From Auanema rhodensis (taxonomy: Eukaryota > Nematoda > Chromadorea > Rhabditida > Rhabditidae): a DNA stretch of 64,000 nucleotides. The stretch lies in NCBI GenBank assembly GCA_964057225.1, contig OZ059897.1, forward strand, positions 20,398,001-20,462,000, in the 5' to 3' direction. A model generated the notes under the pieces. It ran no database searches and was not told where the DNA came from. It worked only from the letters and a program-made list of their open reading frames with translations. The position numbers were made by a program, and so were the translations under genes. Positions 25,624 through 39,663 of this stretch are shown in pieces (the stretch's first letter is position 1; each line of letters begins with the position of its first letter).

Positions 25624-27027
25624 ATCGTTTGAAAAATGATGCATTAGTGTATGTTGAGTTTCCATTTACACTCAACATTGCTTCCAAAAACATTTTGACA
25701 AAAATTTTTTCGAAAAATTTCAAAATAATTTAGCAAAAAGTAGATGTTTTTAGATTCCTTTTTTCAAGGCAAAGACGATGGACAATGTTATTTAACGAAA
25801 AAATTAATTCTTCAGGGTGAAAATCGAGGATAAAAGTGTAAACTTATATCAGTTGATATCTCGGTGCATTTTTAAGCTAGCGCAAATCTGATAACACAGA
25901 TCGACGCAGCTTAAAAATCCGCATCGAATGCACTATACTACATTGAGAAACGCTTAATACAAAAATTAGTTATGATCGTTTGAAAAATGATGCATTAGTG
26001 TATGTTGAGTTTCCATGTACACTCAACATTGCTTCCAAAAACATTTTGACAAAAATTTTTTCGAAAAATTTCAAAATAATTTAGCAAAAAGTAGATGTTT
26101 TTAGATTCCTTTTTTCAAGGCAAAGACAATGGACCATGTTATTCAACGAAAAAATTAATTCTTCAGGGTGAAAATCGAGGATATAAGTGTGAACTTATAT
26201 CAGTTGATATCTCGGTGCATTTTTAAGCTAGCGCAAATCTGATAACACAGATCGACGCAGCTTAAAAATCCGCATCGAATGCACTATACTACATTAAGAA
26301 ACGCTTAGTACAAAAATTAGTTATGATCGTTTGAAAAATGATGCATTAGTGTATGTTGAGTTTCCATTTACACTCAACATTGCTTCCAAAAACATTTTGA
26401 CAAAAATTTTTTCGAAAAATTTCAAAATAATTTAGCAAAAAGTAGATGTTTTTAGATTCCTTTTTTCAAGGCAAAGACGATGGACAATGTTATTTAACGA
26501 AAAAATTAATTCTTCAGGGTGAAAATCGAGGATAAAAGTGTAAACTTATATCAGTTGATATCTCGGTGCATTTTTAAGCTAGCGCAAATCTGATAACACA
26601 GATCGACGCAGCTTAAAAATCCGCATCGAATGCACTATACTACATTGAGAAACGCTTAATACAAAAATTAGTTATGATCGTTTGAAAAATGATGCATTAG
26701 TGTATGTTGAGTTTCCATGTACACTCAACATTGCTTCCAAAAACATTTTGACAAAAATTTTTTCGAAAAATTTCAAAATAATTTAGCAAAAAGTAGATGT
26801 TTTTAGATTCCTTTTTTCAAGGCAAAGACAATGGACCATGTTATTCAACGAAAAAATTAATTCTTCAGGGTGAAAATCGAGGATATAAGTGTGAACTTAT
26901 ATCAGTTGATATCTCGGTGCATTTTTAAGCTAGCGCAAATCTGATAACACAGATCAACGCAGCTTAAAAATCCGCATCGAATGCACTATACTACATTAAG
27001 AAACGCTTAGTACAAAAATTAGTTATG
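25624..27027. repeat. Tandem dimer duplication M74-M75 / M76-M77
   Basis: Two 702-bp copies (25624-26325 and 26326-27027), each a ccatttacac plus tttaacg monomer followed by an A-type monomer ending cttagtac. M77 has the private change agatcaacg. Confidence 0.88.
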
Positions 27028-28782
27028 ATCGTTTGAAAAATGATGCATTAGTGTATGTTGAGTTTCCATGTACACTCAACATTGCTTCCAAAAACATTTT
27101 GACAAAAATTTTTTCGAAAAATTTCAAAATAATTTAGCAAAAAGTAGATGTTTTTAGATTCCTTTTTTCAAGGCAAAGACGATGGACAATGTTATTCAAC
27201 GAAAAAATTAATTCTTCAGGGTGAAAATCGAGGATATAAGTGTAAACTTATATCAGTTGATATCTCGGTACATTTTTAAGCTAGCGCAAATCTGATAACA
27301 CAGATCGACGCAGCTTAAAAATCCGCATCGAATGCACTATACTACATGGAAGAACGCTTAATACAAAAATTAGTTATGATCGTTTGAAAAATGATGCATT
27401 AGTGTATGTTGAGTTTCCATGTACACTCAACATTGCTTCCAAAAACATTTTGACAAAAATTTTTTCGAAAAATTTCAAAATAATTTAGCAAAAAGTAGAT
27501 GTTTTTAGATTCCTTTTTTCAAGGCAAAGACGATGGACAATGTTATTTAACGAAAAAATTAATTCTTCAGGGTGAAAATCGAGGATAAAAGTGTAAACTT
27601 ATATCAGTTGATATCTCGGTGCATTTTTAAGCTAGCGCAAATCTGATAACACAGATCGACGCAGCTTAAAAATCCGCATCGAATGCACTATACTACATTG
27701 AGAAACGCTTAATACAAAAATTAGTTATGATCGTTTGAAAAATGATGCATTAGTGTATGTTGAGTTTCCATGTACACTCAACATTGCTTCCAAAAACATT
27801 TTGACAAAAATTTTTTCGAAAAATTTCAAAATAATTTAGCAAAAAGTAGATGTTTTTAGATTCCTTTTTTCAAGGCAAAGACAATGGACCATGTTATTCA
27901 ACGAAAAAATTAATTCTTCAGGGTGAAAATCGAGGATATAAGTGTAAACTTATATCATTTGATATCTCGGTGCATTTTTAAGCTAGCGCAAATCTGATAA
28001 CACAGATCGACGCAGCTTAAAAATCCGCATCGAATGCACTATACTACATTAAGAAACGCTTGATACGAAAATTAGTTATGATCGTTTGAAAAATGATGCA
28101 TTAGTGTATGTTGAGTTTCCATGTACACTCAACATTGCTTCCAAAAACATTTTGACAAAAATTTTTTCGAAAAATTTCAAAATAATTTAGCAAAAAGTAG
28201 ATGTTTTTAGATTCCTTTTTTCAAGGCAAAGACAATGGACCATGTTATTCAACGAAAAAATTAATTCTTCAGGGTGAAAATCGAGGATATAAGTGTAAAC
28301 TTATATCATTTGATATCTCGGTGCATTTTTAAGCTAGCGCAAATCTGATAACACAGATCGACGCAGCTTAAAAATCCGCATCGAATGCACTATACTACAT
28401 TAAAAAACGCTTAATACAAAAATTAGTTATGATCGTTTGAAAAATGATGCATTAGTGTATGTTGAGTTTCCATGTACACTCAACATTGCTTCCGAAAACA
28501 TTTTGACAAAAATTTTTTCGAAAAATTTCAAAATAATTTAGCAAAAAGTAGATGTTTTTAGATTCCTTTTTTCAAGGCAAAGACGATGAACAATGTTATT
28601 CAACGAAAAAATTAATTCTTCAGGGTGAAAATCGAGGATATAAGTGTGAACTTATATCAGTTGATATCTCGGTACATTTTTAAGCTAGCGCAAATCTGAT
28701 AACACAGATCGACGCAGCTTAAAAATCCGCATCGAATGCACTATACTACATGGAAGAACGCTTAATACAAAAATTAGTTATG
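26677..28782. repeat. First six-type A-B-C-D-E-F unit (M77-M82)
   Basis: The first appearance, from the left, of all six types in order: A (M77), B (M78), C (M79), D (M80), E (M81), F-like (M82). The F-like member has G63 and gatgaac but cagttg, gtacat and the ggaagaac ending, where the later F has cagatg, gtgcat and tgagaaac. The F type of zone 4 is therefore either younger than this one or recombined from it. Confidence 0.85.
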
Positions 28783-29133
28783 ATCGTTTGAAAAATGATG
28801 CATTAGTGTATGTTGAGTTTCCATGTACACTCAACATTGCTTCCGAAAACATTTTGACAAAAATTTTTTCGAAAAATTTCAAAATAATTTAGCAAAAAGT
28901 AGATGTTTTTAGATTCCTTTTTTCAAGGCAAAGACGATGAACAATGTTATTCAACGAAAAAATTAATTCTTCAGGGTGAAAATCGAGGATATAAGTGTGA
29001 ACTTATATCAGTTGATATCTCGGTACATTTTTAAGCTAGCGCAAATCTGATAACACAGATCGACGCAGCTTAAAAATCCGCATCGAATGCACTATACTAC
29101 ATGGAAGAACGCTTAATACAAAAATTAGTTATG
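28432..29133. repeat. Single-monomer duplication M82 / M83
   Basis: Two adjacent F-like monomers (28432-28782 and 28783-29133) share G63, gatgaac, gtgaac, gtacat and the ggaagaac ending, with no marker difference that I can see. Confidence 0.88.
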
Positions 29134-29835
29134 ATCGTTTGAAAAATGATGCATTAGTGTATGTTGAGTTTCCATGTACACTCAACATTGCTTCCAAAAA
29201 CATTTTGACAAAAATTTTTTCGAAAAATTTCAAAATAATTTAGCAAAAAGTAGATGTTTTTAGATTCCTTTTTTCAAGGCAAAGACGATGGACAATGTTA
29301 TTCAACGAAAAAATTATTTCTTCAGGGTGAAAATCGAGGATATAAGTGTGAACTTATATCAGTTGATATATCGGTGCATTTTTAAGCTAGCGCAAATCTG
29401 AGAACACAGATCGACGCAGCTTAAAAATCCGCATCGAATGCACTATACTACATTAAGAAACGCTTAATACAAAAATTAGTTATGATCGTTTGAAAAATGA
29501 TGCATTAGTGTATGTTGAGTTTCCATGTACACTCAACATTGCTTCCAAAAACATTTTGACAAAAATTTTTTCGAAAAATTTCAAAATAATTTAGCAAAAA
29601 GTAGATGTTTTTAGATTCCTTTTTTCAAGGCAAAGACGATAAACAATGTAATTCAACGAAAAAATTAATTCTTCAGGGTGAAAATCGAGGATATAAGTGT
29701 AAACTTATATCAGTTGATATCTCGGTGCATTTTTAAGCTAGCGCAAATCTGATAACACAGATCGACGCAGCTTAAAAATCCGCATCGAATGCACTATACT
29801 ACATTGAGAAACGCTTAATACACAAATTAGTTATG

Positions 29836-30186
29836 ATTGTTTGAAAAATGATGCATTAGTGTATGTTGAGTTTCCATGTACACTCAACATTGCTTCCAAA
29901 AACATTTTGACAAAAATTTTTTCGAAAAATTTCAAAATAATTTAGCAAAAAGTAGATGTTTTTAGATTCCTTTTTTCAAGGCAAAGACAATGGACCATGT
30001 TATTCAACGAAAAAATTAATTCTTCAGGGTGAAAATCGAGGATATAAGTGTAAACTTATATCAGTTGATATCTCGGTGCATTTTTAAGCTAGCGCAAATC
30101 TGATAACACAGATCGACGCAGCTTAAAAATCCGCATCGAATGCACTATACTACATTGAGAAACGCTTAATACACAAATTAGTTATG
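29836..30186. repeat. Chimeric monomer M86 (M62-type left, M61-type right)
   Basis: The left part has gacaatggacc like M62. From position 229 it reads cagttg, gtgcat, tgagaaac, tacacaaatt, then gattg, like M61 and M85. The exchange maps between 29996 and 30064. It sits between a true M61-type (M85) and a true M62-type (M87), as expected for a one-monomer unequal exchange between neighbours. Confidence 0.8.
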
Positions 30187-31590
30187 ATTGTTTGAAAAAT
30201 GATGCATTAGTGTATGTTGAGTTTCCATGTACACTCAACATTGCTTCCAAAAACATTTTGACAAAAATTTTTTCGAAAAATTTCAAAATAATTTAGCAAA
30301 AAGTAGATGTTTTTAGATTCCTTTTTTCAAGGCAAAGACAATGGACCATGTTATTCAACGAAAAAATTAATTCTTCAGGGTGAAAATCGAGGATATAAGT
30401 GTAAACTTATATCATTTGATATCTCGGTGCATTTTTAAGCTAGCGCAAATCTGATAACACCGATCGACGCAGCTTAAAAATCCGCATCGAATGCACTATA
30501 CTACATTAAGAAACGCTTAATACAAAAATTAGTTATGATCGTTTGAAAAATGATGCATTAGTGTATGTTGAGTTTCCATGTACACTCAACATTGCTTCCA
30601 AAAACATTTTGACAAAAATTTTTTCGGAAAATTTCAAAATAATTCAGCAAAAAGTAGATGTTTTTAGATTCCTTTTTTCAAGGCGAAGACGATGGACAAT
30701 GTTATTCAACGAAAAAATTAATTCTTCAGGGTGAAAATCGAGGATATAAGTGTGAACTTATATCAGTTGATATCTCGGTACATTTTTAAGCTAGCGCAAA
30801 TCTGATAACACAGATCGACGCAGCTTAAAAATCCGCATCGAATGCACTATACTACATTAAGAAACGCTTAATACAAAAATTAGTTATGATCGTTTGAAAA
30901 ATGATGCATTAGTGTATGTTGAGTTTCCATGTACACTCAACATTGCTTCCAAAAACATTTTGACAAAAATTTTTTCGAAAAATTTCAAAATAATTTAGCA
31001 AAAAGTAGATGTTTTTAGATTCCTTTTTTCAAGGCAAAGACGATGGACAATGTTATTCAACGAAAAAATTATTTCTTCAGGGTGAAAATCGAGGATATAA
31101 GTGTGAACTTATATCAGTTGATATATCGGTGCATTTTTAAGCTAGCGCAAATCTGAGAACACAGATCGACGCAGCTTAAAAATCCGCATCGAATGCACTA
31201 TACTACATTAAGAAACGCTTAATACAAAAATTAGTTATGATCGTTTGAAAAATGATGCATTAGTGTATGTTGAGTTTCCATGTACACTCAACATTGCTTC
31301 CAAAAACATTTTGACAAAAATTTTTTCGAAAAATTTCAAAATAATTTAGCAAAAAGTAGATGTTTTTAGATTCCTTTTTTCAAGGCAAAGACGATGGACA
31401 ATGTTATTCAACGAAAAAATTAATTCTTCAGGGTGAAAATCGAGGATATAAGTGTAAACTTATATCAGTTGATATCTCGGTACATTTTTAAGCTAGCGCA
31501 AATCTGATAACACAGATCGACGCAGCTTAAAAATCCGCATCGAATGCACTATACTACATGGAAGAACGCTTAATACAAAAATTAGTTATG

Positions 31591-32643
31591 ATCGTTTGAA
31601 AAATGATGCATTAGTGTATGTTGAGTTTCCATGTACACTCAACATTGCTTCCAAAAACATTTTGACAAAAATTTTTTCGAAAAATTTCAAAATAATTCAG
31701 CAAAAAGTAGATGTTTTTAGATTCCTTTTTTCAAGGCGAAGACGATGGACAATGTTATTCAACGAAAAAATTAATTCTTCAGGGTGAAAATCGAGGATAT
31801 AAGTGTGAACTTATATCAGTTGATATCTCGGTACATTTTTAAGCTAGCGCAAATCTGATAACACAGATCGACGCAGCTTAAAAATCCGCATCGAATGCAC
31901 TATACTACATTAAAAAACGCTTAATACAAAAATTAGTTATGATCGTTTGAAAAATGATGCATTAGTGTATGTTGAGTTTCCATGTACACTCAACATTGCT
32001 TCCGAAAACATTTTGACAAAAATTTTTTCGAAAAATTTCAAAATAATTTAGCAAAAAGTAGATGTTTTTAGATTCCTTTTTTCAAGGCAAAGACGATGAA
32101 CAATGTTATTCAACGAAAAAATTAATTCTTCAGGGTGAAAATCGAGGATATAAGTGTGAACTTATATCAGTTGATATCTCGGTACATTTTTAAGCTAGCG
32201 CAAATCTGATAACACAGATCGACGCAGCTTAAAAATCCGCATCGAATGCACTATACTACATTAAGAAACGCTTAATACAAAAATTAGTTATGATCGTTTG
32301 AAAAATGATGCATTAGTGTATGTTGAGTTTCCATGTACACTCAACATTGCTTCCAAAAACATTTTGACAAAAATTTTTTCGAAAAATTTCAAAATAATTT
32401 AGCAAAAAGTAGATGTTTTTAGATTCCTTTTTTCAAGGCAAAGACGATGGACAATGTTATTCAACGAAAAAATTATTTCTTCAGGGTGAAAATCGAGGAT
32501 ATAAGTGTGAACTTATATCAGTTGATATATCGGTGCATTTTTAAGCTAGCGCAAATCTGAGAACACAGATCGACGCAGCTTAAAAATCCGCATCGAATGC
32601 ACTATACTACATTAAGAAACGCTTAATACACAAATTAGTTATG
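31591..32643. repeat. Trimer M91-M93, copy 1, with chimeric end
   Basis: Order: T108 to C monomer ending taaaaaac, F-like monomer ending taagaaac, then a gatatatcgg/ctgagaac monomer. The same three recur 1,404 bp downstream. M93 reads taagaaac (M45 type) and then tacacaaatt plus gattg (M61 type), so an exchange lies in the short interval 32614-32631 and joins M93 to the following M62-type M94. Confidence 0.87.
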
Positions 32644-32994
32644 ATTGTTTGAAAAATGATGCATTAGTGTATGTTGAGTTTCCATGTACACTCAACATTG
32701 CTTCCAAAAACATTTTGACAAAAATTTTTTCGAAAAATTTCAAAATAATTTAGCAAAAAGTAGATGTTTTTAGATTCCTTTTTTCAAGGCAAAGACAATG
32801 GACCATGTTATTCAACGAAAAAATTAATTCTTCAGGGTGAAAATCGAGGATATAAGTGTAAACTTATATCATTTGATATCTCGGTGCATTTTTAAGCTAG
32901 CGCAAATCTGATAACACCGATCGACGCAGCTTAAAAATCCGCATCGAATGCACTATACTACATTAAGAAACGCTTAATACAAAAATTAGTTATG

Positions 32995-34047
32995 ATCGTT
33001 TGAAAAATGATGCATTAGTGTATGTTGAGTTTCCATGTACACTCAACATTGCTTCCAAAAACATTTTGACAAAAATTTTTTCGAAAAATTTCAAAATAAT
33101 TCAGCAAAAAGTAGATGTTTTTAGATTCCTTTTTTCAAGGCGAAGACGATGGACAATGTTATTCAACGAAAAAATTAATTCTTCAGGGTGAAAATCGAGG
33201 ATATAAGTGTGAACTTATATCAGTTGATATCTCGGTACATTTTTAAGCTAGCGCAAATCTGATAACACAGATCGACGCAGCTTAAAAATCCGCATCGAAT
33301 GCACTATACTACATTAAAAAACGCTTAATACAAAAATTAGTTATGATCGTTTGAAAAATGATGCATTAGTGTATGTTGAGTTTCCATGTACACTCAACAT
33401 TGCTTCCGAAAACATTTTGACAAAAATTTTTTCGAAAAATTTCAAAATAATTTAGCAAAAAGTAGATGTTTTTAGATTCCTTTTTTCAAGGCAAAGACGA
33501 TGAACAATGTTATTCAACGAAAAAATTAATTCTTCAGGGTGAAAATCGAGGATATAAGTGTGAACTTATATCAGTTGATATCTCGGTACATTTTTAAGCT
33601 AGCGCAAATCTGATAACACAGATCGACGCAGCTTAAAAATCCGCATCGAATGCACTATACTACATTAAGAAACGCTTAATACAAAAATTAGTTATGATCG
33701 TTTGAAAAATGATGCATTAGTGTATGTTGAGTTTCCATGTACACTCAACATTGCTTCCAAAAACATTTTGACAAAAATTTTTTCGAAAAATTTCAAAATA
33801 ATTTAGCAAAAAGTAGATGTTTTTAGATTCCTTTTTTCAAGGCAAAGACGATGGACAATGTTATTCAACGAAAAAATTATTTCTTCAGGGTGAAAATCGA
33901 GGATATAAGTGTGAACTTATATCAGTTGATATATCGGTGCATTTTTAAGCTAGCGCAAATCTGAGAACACAGATCGACGCAGCTTAAAAATCCGCATCGA
34001 ATGCACTATACTACATTAAGAAACGCTTAATACAAAAATTAGTTATG
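32995..34047. repeat. Trimer M95-M97, copy 2
   Basis: This is the second copy of the trimer at 31591-32643, 1,404 bp (four monomers) away. M97 keeps the parental ending and continues into M98, so this copy shows the state before the M93 exchange. Confidence 0.85.
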
Positions 34048-36855
34048 ATCGTTTGAAAAATGATGCATTAGTGTATGTTGAGTTTCCATGTACACTCAAC
34101 ATTGCTTCCAAAAACATTTTGACAAAAATTTTTTCGAAAAATTTCAAAATAATTTAGCAAAAAGTAGATGTTTTTAGATTCCTTTTTTCAAGGCAAAGAC
34201 GATGGACAATGTTATTCAACGAAAAAATTAATTCTTCAGGGTGAAAATCGAGGATATAAGTGTAAACTTATATCAGTTGATATCTCGGTACATTTTTAAG
34301 CTAGCGCAAATCTGATAACACAGATCGACGCAGCTTAAAAATCCGCATCGAATGCACTATACTACATGGAAGAACGCTTAATACAAAAATTAGTTATGAT
34401 CGTTTGAAAAATGATGCATTAGTGTATGTTGAGTTTCCATGTACACTCAACATTGCTTCCAAAAACATTTTGACAAAACTTTTTTCGAAAAATTTCAAAA
34501 TAATTTAGCAAAAAGTAGATGTTTTTAGATTCCTTTTTTCAAGGCAAAGACGATAAACAATGTAATTCAACGAAAAAATTAATTCTTCAGGGTGAAAATC
34601 GAGGATATAAGTGTAAACTTATATCAGTTGATATCTCGGTGCATTTTTAAGCTAGCGCAAATCTGATAACACAGATCGACGCAGCTTAAAAATCCGCATC
34701 GAATGCACTATACTACATTGAGAAACGCTTAATACACAAATTAGTTATGATTGTTTGAAAAATGATGCATTAGTGTATGTTGAGTTTCCATGTACACTCA
34801 ACATTGCTTCCAAAAACATTTTGACAAAAATTTTTTCGAAAAATTTCAAAATAATTTAGCAAAAAGTAGATGTTTTTAGATTCCTTTTTTCAAGGCAAAG
34901 ACAATGGACCATGTTATTCAACGAAAAAATTAATTCTTCAGGGTGAAAATCGAGGATATAAGTGTAAACTTATATCATTTGATATCTCGGTGCATTTTTA
35001 AGCTAGCGCAAATCTGATAACACCGATCGACGCAGCTTAAAAATCCGCATCGAATGCACTATACTACATTAAGAAACGCTTAATACAAAAATTAGTTATG
35101 ATCGTTTGAAAAATGATGCATTAGTGTATGTTGAGTTTCCATGTACACTCAACATTGCTTCCAAAAACATTTTGACAAAAATTTTTTCGAAAAATTTCAA
35201 AATAATTCAGCAAAAAGTAGATGTTTTTAGATTCCTTTTTTCAAGGCGAAGACGATGGACAATGTTATTCAACGAAAAAATTAATTCTTCAGGGTGAAAA
35301 TCGAGGATATAAGTGTGAACTTATATCAGTTGATATCTCGGTACATTTTTAAGCTAGCGCAAATCTGATAACACAGATCGACGCAGCTTAAAAATCCGCA
35401 TCGAATGCACTATACTACATGGAAGAACGCTTAATACAAAAATTAGTTATGATCGTTTGAAAAATGATGCATTAGTGTATGTTGAGTTTCCATGTACACT
35501 CAACATTGCTTCCAAAAACATTTTGACAAAAATTTTTTCGAAAAATTTCAAAATAATTTAGCAAAAAGTAGATGTTTTTAGATTCCTTTTTTCAAGGCAA
35601 AGACAATGGACCATGTTATTCAACGAAAAAATTAATTCTTCAGGGTGAAAATCGAGGATATAAGTGTAAACTTATATCATTTGATATCTCGGTGCATTTT
35701 TAAGCTAGCGCAAATCTGATAACACAGATCGACGCAGCTTAAAAATCCGCATCGAATGCACTATACTACATTAAGAAACGCTTAATACAAAAATTAGTTA
35801 TGATCGTTTGAAAAATGATGCATTAGTGTATGTTGAGTTTCCATTTACACTCAACATTGCTTCCAAAAACATTTTGACAAAAATTTTTTCGAAAAATTTC
35901 AAAATAATTTAGCAAAAAGTAGATGTTTTTAGATTCCTTTTTTCAAGGCAAAGACGATGGACAATGTTATTTAACGAAAAAATTAATTCTTCAGGGTGAA
36001 AATCGAGGATAAAAGTGTAAACTTATATCAGTTGATATCTCGGTGCATTTTTAAGCTAGCGCAAATCTGATAACACAGATCGACGCAGCTTAAAAATCCG
36101 CATCGAATGCACTATACTACATTGAGAAACGCTTAATACAAAAATTAGTTATGATCGTTTGAAAAATGATGCATTAGTGTATGTTGAGTTTCCATGTACA
36201 CTCAACATTGCTTCCAAAAACATTTTGACAAAAATTTTTTCGAAAAATTTCAAAATAATTTAGCAAAAAGTAGATGTTTTTAGATTCCTTTTTTCAAGGC
36301 AAAGACAATGGACCATGTTATTCAACGAAAAAATTAATTCTTCAGGGTGAAAATCGAGGATATAAGTGTGAACTTATATCAGTTGATATCTCGGTGCATT
36401 TTTAAGCTAGCGCAAATCTGATAACACAGATCGACGCAGCTTAAAAATCCGCATCGAATGCACTATACTACATTAAGAAACGCTTAGTACAAAAATTAGT
36501 TATGATCGTTTGAAAAATGATGCATTAGTGTATGTTGAGTTTCCATGTACACTCAACATTGCTTCCAAAAACATTTTGACAAAAATTTTTTCGAAAAATT
36601 TCAAAATAATTTAGCAAAAAGTAGATGTTTTTAGATTCCTTTTTTCAAGGCAAAGACGATGGACAATGTTATTCAACGAAAAAATTAATTCTTCAGGGTG
36701 AAAATCGAGGATATAAGTGTAAACTTATATCAGTTGATATCTCGGTACATTTTTAAGCTAGCGCAAATCTGATAACACAGATCGACGCAGCTTAAAAATC
36801 CGCATCGAATGCACTATACTACATGGAAGAACGCTTAATACAAAAATTAGTTATG
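33697..36855. repeat. Distant block copy: M97-M105 matches M59-M63 plus M66-M69
   Basis: Nine monomers in the order gatatatcgg/ctgagaac; ggac with gtacat; gataaac/aatgtaattc; aacaccgatc; T108 to C; catttg; ccatttacac/tttaacg; A; B. The same order occurs at 20359-24219 once the extra M64-M65 dimer is removed. The distance is 38 monomers (13,338 bp) on the left part and 36 on the right. M99 differs by aaactttttt, and M67 has private gtaattc and caggatg. Confidence 0.8.
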
Positions 36856-39663
36856 ATCGTTTGAAAAATGATGCATTAGTGTATGTTGAGTTTCCATGTA
36901 CACTCAACATTGCTTCCAAAAACATTTTGACAAAAATTTTTTCGAAAAATTTCAAAATAATTTAGCAAAAAGTAGATGTTTTTAGATTCCTTTTTTCAAG
37001 GCAAAGACGATGGACAATGTTATTTAACGAAAAAATTAATTCTTCAGGGTGAAAATCGAGGATAAAAGTGTAAACTTATATCATTTGATATCTCGGTGCA
37101 TTTTTAAGCTAGCGCAAATCTGATAACACAGATCGACGCAGCTTAAAAATCCGCATCGAATGCACTATACTACATTAAGAAACGCTTAATACGAAAATTA
37201 GTTATGATCGTTTGAAAAATGATGCATTAGTGTATGTTGAGTTTCCATGTACACTCAACATTGCTTCCAAAAACATTTTGACAAAAATTTTTTCGAAAAA
37301 TTTCAAAATAATTTAGCAAAAAGTAGATGTTTTTAGATTCCTTTTTTCAAGGCAAAGACAATGGACCATGTTATTCAACGAAAAAATTAATTCTTCAGGG
37401 TGAAAATCGAGGATATAAGTGTAAACTTATATCATTTGATATCTCGGTGCATTTTTAAGCTAGCGCAAATCTGATAACACAGATCGACGCAGCTTAAAAA
37501 TCCGCATCGAATGCACTATACTACATTAAAAAACGCTTAATACAAAAATTAGTTATGATCGTTTGAAAAATGATGCATTAGTGTATGTTGAGTTTCCATG
37601 TACACTCAACATTGCTTCCGAAAACATTTTGACAAAAATTTTTTCGAAAAATTTCAAAATAATTTAGCAAAAAGTAGATGTTTTTAGATTCCTTTTTTCA
37701 AGGCAAAGACGATGAACAATGTTATTCAACGAAAAAATTAATTCTTCAGGGTGAAAATCGAGGATATAAGTGTGAACTTATATCAGATGATATCTCGGTG
37801 CATTTTTAAGCTAGCGCAAATCTGATAACACAGATCGACGCAGCTTAAAAATCCGCATCGAATGCACTATACTACATTGAGAAACGCTTAATACAAAAAT
37901 TAGTTATGATCGTTTGAAAAATGATGCATTAGTGTATGTTGAGTTTCCATGTACACTCAACATTGCTTCCAAAAACATTTTGACAAAAATTTTTTCGAAA
38001 AATTTCAAAATAATTTAGCAAAAAGTAGATGTTTTTAGATTCCTTTTTTCAAGGCAAAGACAATGGACCATGTTATTCAACGAAAAAATTAATTCTTCAG
38101 GGTGAAAATCGAGGATATAAGTGTGAACTTATATCAGTTGATATCTCGGTGCATTTTTAAGCTAGCGCAAATCTGATAACACAGATCGACGCAGCTTAAA
38201 AATCCGCATCGAATGCACTATACTACATTAAGAAACGCTTAGTACAAAAATTAGTTATGATCGTTTGAAAAATGATGCATTAGTGTATGTTGAGTTTCCA
38301 TGTACACTCAACATTGCTTCCAAAAACATTTTGACAAAAATTTTTTCGAAAAATTTCAAAATAATTTAGCAAAAAGTAGATGTTTTTAGATTCCTTTTTT
38401 CAAGGCAAAGACGATGGACAATGTTATTCAACGAAAAAATTAATTCTTCAGGGTGAAAATCGAGGATATAAGTGTAAACTTATATCAGTTGATATCTCGG
38501 TACATTTTTAAGCTAGCGCAAATCTGATAACACAGATCGACGCAGCTTAAAAATCCGCATCGAATGCACTATACTACATGGAAGAACGCTTAATACAAAA
38601 ATTAGTTATGATCGTTTGAAAAATGATGCATTAGTGTATGTTGAGTTTCCATGTACACTCAACATTGCTTCCAAAAACATTTTGACAAAAATTTTTTCGA
38701 AAAATTTCAAAATAATTTAGCAAAAAGTAGATGTTTTTAGATTCCTTTTTTCAAGGCAAAGACGATGGACAATGTTATTTAACGAAAAAATTAATTCTTC
38801 AGGGTGAAAATCGAGGATAAAAGTGTAAACTTATATCATTTGATATCTCGGTGCATTTTTAAGCTAGCGCAAATCTGATAACACAGATCGACGCAGCTTA
38901 AAAATCCGCATCGAATGCACTATACTACATTAAGAAACGCTTAATACGAAAATTAGTTATGATCGTTTGAAAAATGATGCATTAGTGTATGTTGAGTTTC
39001 CATGTACACTCAACATTGCTTCCAAAAACATTTTGACAAAAATTTTTTCGAAAAATTTCAAAATAATTTAGCAAAAAGTAGATGTTTTTAGATTCCTTTT
39101 TTCAAGGCAAAGACAATGGACCATGTTATTCAACGAAAAAATTAATTCTTCAGGGTGAAAATCGAGGATATAAGTGTAAACTTATATCATTTGATATCTC
39201 GGTGCATTTTTAAGCTAGCGCAAATCTGATAACACAGATCGACGCAGCTTAAAAATCCGCATCGAATGCACTATACTACATTAAAAAACGCTTAATACAA
39301 AAATTAGTTATGATCGTTTGAAAAATGATGCATTAGTGTATGTTGAGTTTCCATGTACACTCAACATTGCTTCCGAAAACATTTTGACAAAAATTTTTTC
39401 GAAAAATTTCAAAATAATTTAGCAAAAAGTAGATGTTTTTAGATTCCTTTTTTCAAGGCAAAGACGATGAACAATGTTATTCAACGAAAAAATTAATTCT
39501 TCAGGGTGAAAATCGAGGATATAAGTGTGAACTTATATCAGATGATATCTCGGTGCATTTTTAAGCTAGCGCAAATCTGATAACACAGATCGACGCAGCT
39601 TAAAAATCCGCATCGAATGCACTATACTACATTGAGAAACGCTTAATACAAAAATTAGTTATG
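36154..39663. repeat. Pentamer HOR M104-M108 / M109-M113
   Basis: Two 1,755-bp copies (36154-37908 and 37909-39663) of the order A, B, C/D chimera, E, F. The hexamer lost one monomer through fusion of C and D, and the shortened unit was then duplicated. Confidence 0.9.
36856..37206. repeat. C/D chimeric monomer M106 (same type at 38611-38961)
   Basis: The left part has the C markers tttaacg and ggataaaag. From position 229 it has the D markers catttg, gtgcat, taagaaac and tacgaaa. The exchange maps between 37065 and 37084, next to the inverted repeat at monomer positions 206-236. M111 (38611-38961) has the same structure, so it was copied with the pentamer. Confidence 0.9.

Larger units (their letters stand above)
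21412..35802. repeat. Zone 3: M62-M102, mosaic of short duplications
   Basis: Forty-one monomers without a constant HOR. They mix zone-2 types (gatatatcgg with ctgagaac; gataaac with aatgtaattc) with the first A-F types of zone 4. Zone markers are aacaccgatc (M62 family), the T108 to C change with gcgaagacg (M63 family), the tgagaaac ending followed by tacacaaatt and gattg (M61 family), and ccatttacac (M67 family). Confidence 0.9.
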
